Assembly (NCBI RefSeq): GCF_004801255.1
Contig: NZ_CP036295.1
Span: 3,062,001-3,126,000, forward strand
Length of the DNA stretch: 64,000 bases
DNA from: Desulfovibrio desulfuricans
GTDB taxonomy: Bacteria; Desulfobacterota; Desulfovibrionia; Desulfovibrionales; Desulfovibrionaceae
Reading direction: 5' to 3'
Position numbers and translations under genes: made by a program. The notes under the pieces are model-generated. The model was not told where the DNA came from. It saw nothing but the letters and a program-made list of their open reading frames with translations, and ran no database searches. This document shows, in pieces, positions 1 through 9,574 of this stretch (position 1 is its first letter; every line of letters begins with the position of its first letter).

Positions 1-785
1 TTGCCCAGGGCTACATTCTTGCGCCCCTCGTTGACGCAGCGGCCAAGGGTGCGCCGCTCCACCACGCCCACGATGTCTTCATTATTGTCGCCGTAGACGG
101 GTATGCGGCTGAAGTGCCATGTGCGCTGATCGGTGTAGGCCTGCTCGACCGTCATGTCGTCCGCCAGCTCAAACACCACGGTGCGCGGGGTCATTATTTC
201 GCGCACGCGCTTTTGGTCCAGCGCCAGCACATTACGGATAAAGGCTTCTTCGTAGGGTTTAATGCGGCCCGCCTGACGCGAAAGGCTGGTGACGGCGCGG
301 ATGTCGTCTTCTGAAATAACCGGCCCGGCGGGCGGCGGGGCCACAAGCCGCGTGATCATGCTGGTGACCCACAGCAGGGGCGTCATCACCTTGACCATGA
401 TGGCAAGGGGGCGGGCCAGCAGCACGGCAATGGGCTCCGCCTTGGATACGCCGAGGTTTTTGGGCAAAATTTCGCCCATGGTGAGGATAAGCACCGTAAA
501 GCCCACGGCAAAAACAGACATGTATTCCGACCCGTACACGGACAAAAAAGCCGCGCCCGCCACGGTTGCCCCGGCGGTGTTGGCAATGGTGTTGAGGGTA
601 AGGATGGCGGCTATGGGTTTGTCCACCTGCGTGCGCAGGCTGTACAGCAGCTCGCCTGCCTTGCTGCCTGATTTGCGCAACCGCTCGATGGTCGACCAGG
701 AGAGGGAATAGAGCACCGTTTCAAGCAGCGAACAGGTAAAGGAAACGGCAACAGCAATAACAACAGCCAGAACAAGGGTGAGCAT
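1..785 (-). CDS. CNNM/DUF21 (CorC/HlyC-like) transporter with CBS domain, partial
   Basis: Read from 785 leftward, the frame stays open to the window edge, so the C-terminus is missing. The protein begins MLTLVLAVVIAVAVSF and has several hydrophobic helices typical of the DUF21/CNNM membrane domain. The linker and start of a CBS pair follow; the segment ITR...VISEDDIRAV...REIMTPR is characteristic of the CorC/HlyC group. Family members are inner-membrane proteins linked to Mg2+/Co2+ efflux or homeostasis; the old hemolysin label is not functional evidence. No strong ribosome binding site precedes the start. Over 600 bp of non-coding DNA separate it from the tRNA to its right. Family assignment is firm; the substrate is unknown. 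Confidence 0.85.
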   Translation of the reverse strand, partial: MLTLVLAVVIAVAVSFTCSLLETVLYSLSWSTIERLRKSGSKAGELLYSLRTQVDKPIAAILTLNTIANTAGATVAGAAFLSVYGSEYMSVFAVGFTVLILTMGEILPKNLGVSKAEPIAVLLARPLAIMVKVMTPLLWVTSMITRLVAPPPAGPVISEDDIRAVTSLSRQAGRIKPYEEAFIRNVLALDQKRVREIMTPRTVVFELADDMTVEQAYTDQRTWHFSRIPVYGDNNEDIVGVVERRTLGRCVNEGRKNVALG

Positions 786-1392
786 GGCGAAACATCCGAA
801 AGATTAGGTGCGCGTGCCGCCGTGCAAAACGCAAGGCGACGCTGACTGCCGAAGTTTAGCCTCGCCCGCCCATGTTTGCAATTGGTGCGCAAGGGCAAGG
901 GTATGAGGTACGGGCCGGGCACAGGTTGCAACCCGAACGATGCGGCTGGACGGGGAGATAATCAGGGACCGCAGCCAGGGGGTTCAAGCCGGGACTGGAT
1001 GAATGCGCGCACGGCGGCTATCGTCAAACGCAATCCCGGTAAAAAACCGCCGCAAACAAAATGTAATCCTATAAATCAGCAAAGTTACGACGCAAAAATA
1101 CCTGCCAAAACGCCATGCCGACACAATTTTTTTGAATATTGATAAAAAAATTCATATGCCGCGTATTTACTGCAAGCAAGATTAAGCGTACTATATATTA
1201 CAGTATATTATATTGGTGCTGGCCATGAAAAAAACTGTCCAGCCAGCGTGTACGCGCAGATGGCAAAAATACGCTGCGCGGGCAAAAATAATTTCATTAT
1301 TTACAAACGGCGCAAAACAGCGCCCATGGCTGATTTACGGCAAGGATGCACAGATATGAACGTTGCTGCCATAAAGAATTTTACAAATTTTC
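786..1392. other. Intergenic region without supported gene
   Basis: About 600 bp between the CNNM gene and the tRNA promoter. The right half turns AT-rich (around 1130-1220). There is a small imperfect inverted repeat near 1218-1250 (gctggc ... gccagc). I see no ORF with a credible ribosome binding site or family resemblance. Confidence 0.5.
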
Positions 1393-1421
1393 TTGACAGC
1401 CAGAGGCACAGCGTTTACATA
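1393..1421 (+). promoter_or_regulatory. Sigma-70 promoter for tRNA-fMet
   Basis: A perfect -35 TTGACA at 1393-1398 is followed after 17 bp by TACATA at 1416-1421, about 33 bp before the tRNA 5' end. The position and -35 quality fit a strong stable-RNA promoter; the -10 is weak by consensus. Confidence 0.6.
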
Positions 1422-1453
1422 TCTGTTCTCGCAGCGAGAAACGCTGCACGTGT

Positions 1454-1530
<77 letters not shown>

Positions 1531-1540
1531 GATAATTCAA

Positions 1541-1574
1541 GCCCTTACGTTGAACAAACGTAAGGGCTTTTTTG
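1541..1574 (+). terminator. Rho-independent terminator of tRNA-fMet
   Basis: Arms GCCCTTACGTT (1541-1551) and AACGTAAGGGC (1557-1567) with a five-base loop, followed by a T run at 1568-1573. Confidence 0.85.
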
Positions 1575-1651
1575 TTAGTCTTCCCTATTCCTACCCCTGC
1601 TTCAAATTCATCTAAATTTGCGATTTTATGAGGCTGACGGAGGACGACAAG

Positions 1652-2923
1652 ATGCCCCTATTCAGGCAAACATTCGAAGCAAGCACCCTCAGAAAATTCA
1701 TTCGAAGGAGCGACTTCTGGAAAAAGAATAATTTTTGTGATGATCGATCAGAGTTGGATTGCGTCCTCTCCCAACTATGCGAAAGGATATGGGACATTCA
1801 TTACAAGATTGAAACAAAATTTTTCACAAATCAAAACCAGAAAAGAGTTTACGTCATAAATGACTATGATGATTCGATTGTTTTACGAAAAATTGCATCC
1901 GACATTAAACGCATTTATCAACTGTTCCCTCCCTCGCGTAATGAGATCGTTGAACAAGTAATTTCATTACTCAAAGATGGCTCCAGCTATTCTATTCTTC
2001 GAACAGATATAAAAAGTTTTTTTGAAAGCATTCCGCTTGAAAAGATCATTAGTAAACTTAGCGACGATGGACTCCTATCGCCAAAATCACTGTCAATAAT
2101 AAAAAATTTATACAGAAATGAGGACGGCACCACTTCTTTTAAAAGAGGATTTAGCACTAGCTCTATTTTATCTGAATTATATATGAGAAGTTTTGATAGA
2201 AAAATAAAAGAAATTGATGGAGTATATTATTACAATAGATTTGTTGATGACATTGTCATATTTACAACAAAAGACACAAAGCACTTACTAACTATAATAG
2301 CTACGCTTTTAGGCGAAAATCTAAAATTAAACGAAAAAAAAACATCTATAACAATCCTTCCGTGCGAAAAATACCAAACAAAAGGTTACTACAAGCACAA
2401 AAAATGCAATGAATCTGAACAATGCAAATACAATAATAAATCATTTAACTATCTTGGATACAATTTTACGATACCATGCTTACCCAATAAAGACACTAAA
2501 GAGAGGGAGATTGAAGTTCGACTTTCAAAGAACAAACTAAATAAATATAAAACTAGAATAACAAAATCATTTCTCAAATATGCAAAAGACAGAAATTTTG
2601 ATTTACTCATAGATCGAATTAGCTTTTTGACTGACAACAGTAAAATACCATCTGAACGAAATATTGGAAAGATAATGACAGGCATATACTACACCTACCC
2701 ATTCTTATCCAATCCAGACAATGAGCTCTGTGAGCTTGATAAATATCTTTTAAATTGCATCCACTGTTCCCATAATGCATTTAACGGACAAATTAGGTTT
2801 ACAAGGGAACAACTCAAAGCAATAAAAAAATACACATTTGTGAATGGGTTTAAAAAACAGATTTCGCATTCTGTCACATACGTCAAATTAGCTCAAATTT
2901 GTGAGTGCTGGAAACATGCCTAA
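1652..2923 (+). CDS. drt3a: Defence-associated reverse transcriptase, DRT3a-like (UG3-type)
   Basis: 423-aa reverse transcriptase. I chose ATG 1652 over the upstream ATG 1628 because GGAGG lies at 1639-1643, 8 bases before it. Motif A is LRTDIKSFFESI (Asp about 119), the motif B region is GFSTSSILSELYM (about 166-178), and the catalytic box is NRFVDD (about 195-200). AT-rich composition contrasts with the neighbouring core genes, which suggests transfer. It overlaps the next reverse transcriptase gene by 23 bp, so the two are cotranscribed. From knowledge of the family, type 3 DRT systems pair two unknown-group RTs (UG3 and UG8) with a non-coding RNA and protect against phage. The pair plus the RNA at 4822 match that layout. 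The RT call is firm; the DRT3 assignment is strong inference without a search. Confidence 0.8.
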   Translation: MPLFRQTFEASTLRKFIRRSDFWKKNNFCDDRSELDCVLSQLCERIWDIHYKIETKFFTNQNQKRVYVINDYDDSIVLRKIASDIKRIYQLFPPSRNEIVEQVISLLKDGSSYSILRTDIKSFFESIPLEKIISKLSDDGLLSPKSLSIIKNLYRNEDGTTSFKRGFSTSSILSELYMRSFDRKIKEIDGVYYYNRFVDDIVIFTTKDTKHLLTIIATLLGENLKLNEKKTSITILPCEKYQTKGYYKHKKCNESEQCKYNNKSFNYLGYNFTIPCLPNKDTKEREIEVRLSKNKLNKYKTRITKSFLKYAKDRNFDLLIDRISFLTDNSKIPSERNIGKIMTGIYYTYPFLSNPDNELCELDKYLLNCIHCSHNAFNGQIRFTREQLKAIKKYTFVNGFKKQISHSVTYVKLAQICECWKHA

Positions 2924-4817
2924 ACTAAAAAGCATAAAAATAGGAAAATATAGATGTATTCTAAGTGATACGCTGCCGTACGAGACACTAATCATTTTTT
3001 CAAATGTTGGTTTATTCAGCTATCTGACTACAGCGCAGCATGAAATATGGATAGACCAGCTGCTTGGAATTCAATCAAAAATCATGTTTACCAAGCCATA
3101 CAACTACAACATAAGACATAAACCAACACGCGATAGACTGATCAGCATAATTCACCCCTCTGTACAGATTCAAATCGCTGACTTTTACGACAAATATTCA
3201 AAAAATGTTCTGTATCTTTGTTCCAAGAGTAAACTCAGCTTGCGTGCACCAACTGAAGTAGCAACTAAGTTTTACACAAGGGCATTACCTCACATTGATA
3301 TGACAAACCCGGACCAGTTCGAGGATGAGACAGCTAGCACATATTTCGTCAACAAAAAATACAATTTCATTTATAAATTCTTTACTTCATATGATTTTTT
3401 TAATCTTGAAAAAAAATACTTAAGCTATTCAACAATAGACATACAAAATTGTTTTCCAAGCATATACACACATTCAATAGCTTGGGCTGTGAAAGGAAAA
3501 GAATTTTCTAAGCGAAACATCACAGCAGCGACATTTGAAAGTGCGATCGACAATTTAGCACAACAATCTAATTATCGTGAAACTCACGGCATATTGGTTG
3601 GATCAGAATTTTCAAGAATTTTTGCAGAAATCATACTCCAACGAATTGATTGCAATATCGTACAAAAACTTAAAGAAGAAAATATTATCCTAGATGTACA
3701 CTATTCAATTAAGAGATATGTTGATGACTATTTTATTTTCTTTAACGACTGCGATATAAACAAAAAAATTAACGATGTTATTATTAATGAACTGCAAGAA
3801 TATAAATTATTTATCAATGAATCAAAGACTTCGTCATTTTCTCGTCCTTTTATTACAAATGAAAGCATTGCCAAAATAAAAATTTCTGAATTTATGACAG
3901 ATGCCTTTGCTATTGATAAAGATTTTTTTAATCAAAAAAAATCGCTACCAATACTTAAGCAATCAATTATTTCAAAATTTAAAATGATCATAAAAGAATG
4001 TAATGTAGACTTACATAAAATTTGCGGATTTGCATTATTAAAAATTCTTTTAAATTTTTCTTTAATCATACAAAAGATTCCAAAAGATCAGCAACTTTAC
4101 AAAGAAAATATTCTCAGATTGATAGAATCAACTGTTGATTTTTCTTTTTTTATTTTTGCAATGCATCCAGACAACATTTCTAGCATCAGAATATGCAAAT
4201 TAATCACACTAATTGTTCAAACAACAAAGCACTTCACCCTTCAAGAAGCTGAAATAATTAAATACTATATTTATACAGTATTCATTTCTACCGTTAAAAA
4301 TTTTAGTATTAAAAAAAATACCCCCTCGGTAGAACTATTTAACATTCTTATAACATTTTCGCACTGCGACTTACTAAAATTTTTTGGATCACCCCAACTT
4401 ATGCGCTGCTTTGGCATCAAGTCACCTCAAATTGATACAACAAGATCTGTTCCCATGGATTATTTTTCGCTCACAACTTTAATATATTTGCTGCAAAATC
4501 TCGAGAACGAGCTAGGACTTAAAATAAAAAAGGACATTGAGCATGCAGTTGCGAACTTTGAAGTACCCAATAACTTTTATGAATCATCAGAAAGTGTAAT
4601 GCTTTTTTTTGACATAGTATCCTGCCCCTATTTAAATATCACCAGTCGATTGAATTTTTTTAAACGCCACTGCACGGCGATGCAAACACCACCGTCGAGC
4701 AGGGGTATCCTACACTCTTTTAATTTCGTTAGCACTAAATGCTGGTTTATTGAATGGAGTTCACAAACGGACATTTCTGTTATATTGGCCAAGAAAGACA
4801 TTAAAACACCATACTGA
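2901..4817 (+). CDS. drt3b: Defence-associated reverse transcriptase, DRT3b-like (UG8-type)
   Basis: Second reverse transcriptase, 638 aa from GTG 2901; ATG 2916 is an equally possible start, and neither has a clear ribosome binding site, so translational coupling to the upstream gene is likely. Motif A is YSTIDIQNCFPSIY (Asp about 180), a motif B-like segment GSEFSR lies near 234-239, and the catalytic box YVDD is at about 273-276. A long C-terminal extension of about 330 residues has no motif I recognise; long extensions are common in the unknown-group RTs. The gene is very AT-rich. As I recall, one RT of a DRT3 pair copies an ACACAC template in the RNA while the partner makes the complementary repeat strand; the sequence here cannot show that activity. 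Confidence 0.78.
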   Translation: MSAGNMPKLKSIKIGKYRCILSDTLPYETLIIFSNVGLFSYLTTAQHEIWIDQLLGIQSKIMFTKPYNYNIRHKPTRDRLISIIHPSVQIQIADFYDKYSKNVLYLCSKSKLSLRAPTEVATKFYTRALPHIDMTNPDQFEDETASTYFVNKKYNFIYKFFTSYDFFNLEKKYLSYSTIDIQNCFPSIYTHSIAWAVKGKEFSKRNITAATFESAIDNLAQQSNYRETHGILVGSEFSRIFAEIILQRIDCNIVQKLKEENIILDVHYSIKRYVDDYFIFFNDCDINKKINDVIINELQEYKLFINESKTSSFSRPFITNESIAKIKISEFMTDAFAIDKDFFNQKKSLPILKQSIISKFKMIIKECNVDLHKICGFALLKILLNFSLIIQKIPKDQQLYKENILRLIESTVDFSFFIFAMHPDNISSIRICKLITLIVQTTKHFTLQEAEIIKYYIYTVFISTVKNFSIKKNTPSVELFNILITFSHCDLLKFFGSPQLMRCFGIKSPQIDTTRSVPMDYFSLTTLIYLLQNLENELGLKIKKDIEHAVANFEVPNNFYESSESVMLFFDIVSCPYLNITSRLNFFKRHCTAMQTPPSSRGILHSFNFVSTKCWFIEWSSQTDISVILAKKDIKTPY

Positions 4818-4821
4818 ATTT

Positions 4822-5004
4822 GGGGGAAATGGGTTAGCTTGGGCTGTATACACCCTGTAGGTCTTTCTGAAAACGCTTAGACCGGTGGTGTCCCTTCACA
4901 CTCCTTATTAGTCACCGGATTGCATGCAAGTCCGTCGACTAATCATGGAAGATTCCTACGATTATTTCGTGGGACACACACGATCAAGTTGGCCCATTTT
5001 CTCC
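4822..5004 (+). ncRNA. DRT3-associated structured RNA with ACACACAC segment
   Basis: Directly after the second RT stop codon. Bases 4822-4842 can pair with 4984-5004 in an uninterrupted 21-bp stem, allowing G-U pairs, that closes the whole segment. Inside are further complementary pairs: ttagtc (about 4909) with gactaa (about 4938), cgga with tccg, and aggtct with agacc. The repeat ACACACAC lies at 4974-4981, immediately 5' of the 3' strand of the closing stem, a good position for a template. No ORF is present. Boundaries are inferred from the closing stem. Confidence 0.72.
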
Positions 5005-5290
5005 AATAACTTTTCTGAGATAACTTCTTATTACTTAATTATAACAGAATACTATGCGAATATATTGACCTTACCCCACTGGCAGCTTGGTACTTGACAT
5101 TATTAAAACTAAGATCGCGTGCCGCTCACGATGAAAACCTGCCAAAGGTAAGGCGAGTTTGTATGGGCGTCGCAATCTGACTCTCACCCCCGACTGCTAC
5201 GTGGAGGACATGGCCCTTACTTTATACAGCGCCCATGCATCCTCCCCCCCACGGCTGGAAGCTTGCCGGGCATAGCTGTATAGCTTACGC
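5005..5290. other. Right flank of DRT island, no gene seen
   Basis: AT-rich to about 5100, then returning to core composition. No supported ORF. No repeat of the tRNA-fMet 3' end was found here, so the island does not show the direct repeats expected from a tRNA-integrating element. Confidence 0.4.
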
Positions 5291-5590
5291 ATGATACCCT
5301 GCGCCCGTTGTATTCTGCTGAATCTGTATCACATTCTTGTGGACGGCCTGTTTGATACCGTGCCTTTTGTGTTGTCCTTTATGGCGCTGGCCTACGGCAG
5401 GGACGAAACCGACGTGGGGCTTGTTGTTTCGCTGCTGGGCACGGGCCTGAGCATCGTGGCCGGGCTGGGCACTGGCTGGGTATCGCGTCGGTTTGGTTTT
5501 TCCGGCTCTGTGGCCCTGCTCACCGGTATTGCCGGGGTGGGGTTTGCGGGTGCGGCGCTGTCAGCGCCATACGCGGCAGAGATGGCATGG
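5291..5590 (+). pseudogene. Truncated copy of the MFS transporter gene at 8015
   Basis: The first roughly 95 codons closely match the N-terminus of the intact MFS gene at 8015, including LNLYHILVDGLFDTVP and GTGWVSRRFGFSG. Similarity ends near 5575 in the sequence GAGCGGCGCTG region, after which the frame runs into unrelated residues and stops at 5701. Only two to three of the expected twelve membrane helices remain, so it cannot be a working transporter. It is one arm of a partial direct duplication that brackets the decayed stretch and the chemoreceptor. Confidence 0.8.
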
Positions 5591-6112
5591 CCCCCAAGTT
5601 TCAGGCGGCAAAACACTCCGCGCCAGCCAGCACAAACAAAACGCCGCCCAGCAGGCACAACCGACTCCAGTAGGCCAACCAATCCTTGCCGGGTGGTCTG
5701 ATGCCGCAAAAATCACGGGCTGCAATCATGCCGCAGCGGTAATACCCCCTGCGTCGCACAGGGCTTTGAGCGCGGGCCTGTTCAGCATGCGTATGGTCTG
5801 GGCGGCAGATGCCCCGCCCAGCTGGCAGGGGGTTCTGCCCTGCTGCTGGCGTTGCTACGGGATAAAAACTTTCAGCTTCGGTCGTGGTGACATCCATAAG
5901 GTCAGCCAGCAGCAGCGGTGGCGGCGCATGGACGGTCAAGGGAGGTCAGGGCAGCATAAAACCGCCAGGGCGCTAGGTTGGCATATCGCCTGTTATATCA
6001 AAATATACACAACCGGGCAGAGTAAGCGCGAACGCAACTGACAAGCATTCGCCCAGCCACTGCCGCACCCTATTGTTTTCCTCTGCGCGTCCGTTTAGAA
6101 CTGAGCAGAATA
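5591..6112. other. Decayed sequence between MFS remnant and chemoreceptor
   Basis: No intact gene. On the minus strand short hydrophobic stretches occur in shifting frames, for example WLAYWSRLCLLGGVLFVLAG near 5611-5680. This looks like the wreck of a membrane protein gene, possibly DUF2157-like, with several frameshifts. The plus-strand frames over it have no family resemblance or ribosome binding sites. Confidence 0.4.
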
Positions 6113-6148
6113 TTGGCATACTTTTATACCAATGCAGGGAGCGCGACG

Positions 6149-7923
6149 ATGCTTAAAAATATCTCTGTTGCCAGAAAGTTTGTCATCCTTATCGTTTTAG
6201 TATTCGTTGGCATGACTGGGCTTTTCTCCATCTCAACATATACGATAACAAAATCATCAATTGGATCTGCCACATATCAGTCTATAGACCGCAGCAAGGA
6301 TCTGCTCGCAGATATTTTGCCGCCGCCGCTCTATGTAATAGAAACATATCTTGATGCTCTGCAACTCATCAGCACCCATGACGCGGATGTTCAGGAAAAG
6401 CTGTACGGCTCCATTGCCCAGCACAATAAAGACTTTTTACAGCAGTACAACCGCTGGCATGCCAGTGACATTGATCCGCAGATCAAACTGATTCTTGATC
6501 AGGAGCTCTACCCCACCGGCAGCGCCGTATTTGAGATCATTGAGAGCAAAGTCAAACCCGCTGTTAAGGGCAACAACAGGTCAGAGGCCGAAACCGTCAC
6601 TGACAGCCAGCTTACCCCTGCCTACCATAAACACCGCGAGGTCGTGGTCAAACTGGCAACCCTGCTTGACGTCTATTCCCATAAAGTAGCCGAGGAAGGC
6701 CGCAACGTTGTGGAAGCAGGACGCATTTTATTTACCGCCATATTTATCTTTGGCCTGGGATCATCACGCTCATCTCGCTGGGTATTGCCATGGGCGTTAT
6801 CAAACCGCTCAGAGAATGCATAAAATTTGCAAAAGACATTACCAGAGGTGAGCTCGACTCTCAGATATCGCTGCAACGCAGAGACGACTTTGGCACGCTG
6901 GCAAACAGCCTCAGCGCCATGCTGGCCGAACTGAAGCTCAAAATGTCGCTGGCCGAAGAAAAAAACCAGCTTGCAGCACAAGAGGTCGCCAGGGCCACCC
7001 ATGCCATGCAGGCCGCGCAAGAAGCGCGCGAAAAGGCAGATGCCAACCGCAACAAGATCATTCAGGCAGTACAAAGCCTTGAAGCTGTGGTAGATGTGGT
7101 AGCCACGGCGTCTGAAGAACTCTCAAGTCAGGTAGAGCAATCAAGCCGAGGCGCGGACGAACAGTCTGGACGGGTGCGCGAAACCGCAACCGCCATGGAA
7201 GAAATGAATGCCACCGTACTTGAGGTGGCCAGAAACTCCCAACGGGCAGCCGATGCCTCAAGCCACACCAGGGGGCAAGCGCAGGAAGGAGCGTCTATCG
7301 TTGATAGCGCGGTAAAGGGCATCGAAAGCGTACGGGCGCAGTCGCTTGCCATAAGCGAAGACATGGCCGTTCTGGGCAAGCAGGCCGATGGCATCGGCGA
7401 GGTTATGGGCATTATTGCCGACATTGCCGACCAGACCAACCTGCTGGCGCTCAATGCCGCCATTGAGGCAGCACGGGCGGGCGACGCGGGGCGCGGTTTT
7501 GCCGTTGTGGCCGATGAGGTGCGCAAGCTGGCAGAAAAAACCATGACCGCCACGCAGGACGTGGGACGTGCAGTTTGCGAAATTCAGGAGGGAACCAGAA
7601 AAAACATCTCCAGTGTGGAAACCGTGGTCGCCGCCGTTGAAAAGGCTGCGTCCCTTTCCATACACTCTGGCGAATCGCTGAAGAACATCCTTGAATTTGT
7701 CGATCAGGTGAACGATCAGGTGCAGTCCATTGCCACGGCCAGCGAGCAGCAATCAGCCACCAGCGAAGAAATAAACAAGTCTGTAGAACAGATTGCAACC
7801 ATTTCTGCCGAAACAGCGCAGGCCATGGAGCACGCCGCCAAGTCGGTGACGGATCTCATACAGCAAACCCATGTGCTGCATGACCTTATACAGGATATGA
7901 AGACCCAGAGCCAGGCGGGCTAG
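6149..7923 (+). pseudogene. Methyl-accepting chemotaxis protein, single frameshift
   Basis: Start at ATG 6149 with GGGAG at 6137-6141; the product begins MLKNISVARKFVILIVLVF, a membrane anchor. A periplasmic sensor region follows to about codon 190, then a second membrane segment. The frame breaks at 6757-6760: one base is missing, and reading resumes one frame earlier as [13 protein letters not shown], into a HAMP domain and a full signalling domain. The conserved hairpin tip includes [19 protein letters not shown] (about 7430-7490). The C-terminal half could be translated alone but would lack the sensor. With the frameshift repaired the protein would be about 590 aa, normal for the family. 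A sequencing error is as likely as a real mutation. No CheR-tethering pentapeptide is seen at the C-terminus. Confidence 0.85.
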
Positions 7924-8014
7924 AGACTGCCGCCGCGCGCTGCATGACCTGACGCGCACGCGGTTGCCGGGCTTGTGGCTGGACGCAGACTCTCCCTAAC
8001 GGTATAGCTTGCGC

Positions 8015-9292
8015 ATGATACCCCGCGCCCGCTATATCATGCTGAATCTGTATCACATTCTTGTGGACGGCCTGTTTGACACCGTGCCTGTGGTATTGTC
8101 CTTTATGGCGCTGGCCTACGGCAGCGGCGAGACCGACGTGGGGCTGGTTGTTTCGCTGGGCACGGCCCTGAGCACTGCGGCCGGGCTGGGCACTGGCTGG
8201 GTATCGCGCCGGTTTGGTTTTTCCGGCGCTGTGGCCCTGCTCACGGGTATTGCCGGGGTTGGTTTTGCGGGTGCGGCGCTGGCGGGCGGCATGGTTGCCG
8301 CCGGGGCATGCCTCATGCTGCCCATGGCGGGTTTTGCCACCTTTCACAATCTTTCCTTTTCGTACCTGACGTCCAATACCGAGCGACGCCGCCTTGGCCG
8401 GGTTATGAGCGACTTTACCGCTCTGGGCGATGTGGGGCGCATCCCGCTGGTGTCGTTTGCGGCCTTTGCGGCGGCCTATTCCCTTGGGTCGCTGCCGGGC
8501 TGGCGGGCCGTTTGCCTGGCCTACGCCGCCCTTGCCCTGTGCGCCGCCCTGTGGCTCTTTTGCGCAAAGAGCACCTTTGACGCGCCAGCCGCCCCCGCTA
8601 CGGAAGCGAGCGGCCCGGCCCCCAACGCAGATGCCGCACAGGCCGAGCCATCCCCCGCCGCGCAACAGGCCCCTGAGCAGCGGCCCGCAAGGCGCAACCC
8701 CTTTGCCGCCTTTGCCATACTGAAAAACCGCGCGGTTTTTCTGGCCATGCTGGCAAGCATGCTCAATGCCTTCAGCAATGACAGAATATTTACCTTTCTG
8801 CCCCTGCTGCTGGTGGCCAAAGGCATCGACGCCAAAACCATAGGCTCGTTTGCGCTGGGTTTTACCCTTGGCTCCTTTGCGGGCAAGATGGCCTGCGGTC
8901 GTCTTATCGATATTTTTGGCACGCGAAAAATATTCATCTTCGCCGGGCTTACCCTCACCCTGCTGCTCGGCGCGCTGCTCCACTCAGACAATCTGGCGCT
9001 GACCATACTGGCGGCGCTGGCCATCGGCATTGTCACCAAGGGCACCGTGCCCGTCATCCAGACCATCATCACAGAGCCGGTACAGGGGGCGCAGGCCTAC
9101 GAAGCCATCTTTTCGGTCAATTCCTTTGGCCGGGGCGTCACCAACATCCTTACCCCGACGTTGTTTGGCGGCATGGCCTCCCTGTGGGGCATGGATGCGG
9201 TGTACATGCTGATGGCGGCGGTCGCGGCGCTCAGCATTGTGCCCGTCATGCTTATGGGCAGGCCGGGCAGAACCGAGGCCGACGCGCCGTAA
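8015..9292 (+). CDS. MFS transporter
   Basis: About 425 aa with roughly twelve hydrophobic helices and the MFS loop motif GWVSRRFGFSG after helix 2. A low-complexity Ala/Pro-rich cytoplasmic loop lies between the halves (about residues 190-230), followed by the second-half loop GKMACGRLIDIFGTRK. ATG 8015 is chosen; TTG 8009 is also open, and no strong ribosome binding site marks either. The first 280 bp are duplicated at 5291. Substrate not predictable. It stands alone downstream of the chemoreceptor on the same strand. Confidence 0.85.
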   Translation: MIPRARYIMLNLYHILVDGLFDTVPVVLSFMALAYGSGETDVGLVVSLGTALSTAAGLGTGWVSRRFGFSGAVALLTGIAGVGFAGAALAGGMVAAGACLMLPMAGFATFHNLSFSYLTSNTERRRLGRVMSDFTALGDVGRIPLVSFAAFAAAYSLGSLPGWRAVCLAYAALALCAALWLFCAKSTFDAPAAPATEASGPAPNADAAQAEPSPAAQQAPEQRPARRNPFAAFAILKNRAVFLAMLASMLNAFSNDRIFTFLPLLLVAKGIDAKTIGSFALGFTLGSFAGKMACGRLIDIFGTRKIFIFAGLTLTLLLGALLHSDNLALTILAALAIGIVTKGTVPVIQTIITEPVQGAQAYEAIFSVNSFGRGVTNILTPTLFGGMASLWGMDAVYMLMAAVAALSIVPVMLMGRPGRTEADAP

Positions 9293-9505
9293 CGCCGCTA
9301 CCCGCGCCACCAGCAGGCAAACCGCCGCACTGCGGCAAGCTCGGCAACCGGACAGGCGGCAATACCGGCCACCGGCCCCGCCGCCCATTCCATTGCATAC
9401 TGGCCGCTGCGCACGGGCCGCTGCGGCTCGCAGGACACAAACCGGCCACACACGCATCGCCACCACACCCCGGCACACAACGCGCTGCACGCTACTCACG
9501 GCACG
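9293..9505. other. Convergent intergenic region
   Basis: GC-rich, between the 3' end of the MFS gene and the porin terminator. Nothing supported. Confidence 0.4.
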
Positions 9506-9537
9506 CAAAAAGCGCCCATGATAACCATGGGCGCTTT
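9506..9537 (-). terminator. Terminator of the porin gene
   Basis: Arms AGCGCCCATG (9511-9520) and CATGGGCGCT (9526-9535) with a five-base loop. Read on the minus strand the stem is followed by a T run (9506-9510). It lies 40 bp past the porin stop codon. Confidence 0.8.
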
Positions 9538-9574
9538 GCGGTAACGTAAGGCGGCAATGCCGCAGTTGCACGGT

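Noticed and set aside
5005-5290. Second copy of the tRNA-fMet 3' end marking a DRT island excision site
   Set aside because: No match to the tRNA 3' end was found on either strand, so tRNA-type integration of this island is not supported.
5493-6041. 182-aa frame in the decayed region after the MFS remnant
   Set aside because: No ribosome binding site or family resemblance; short membrane-like stretches on the other strand in broken frames suggest a wrecked gene.
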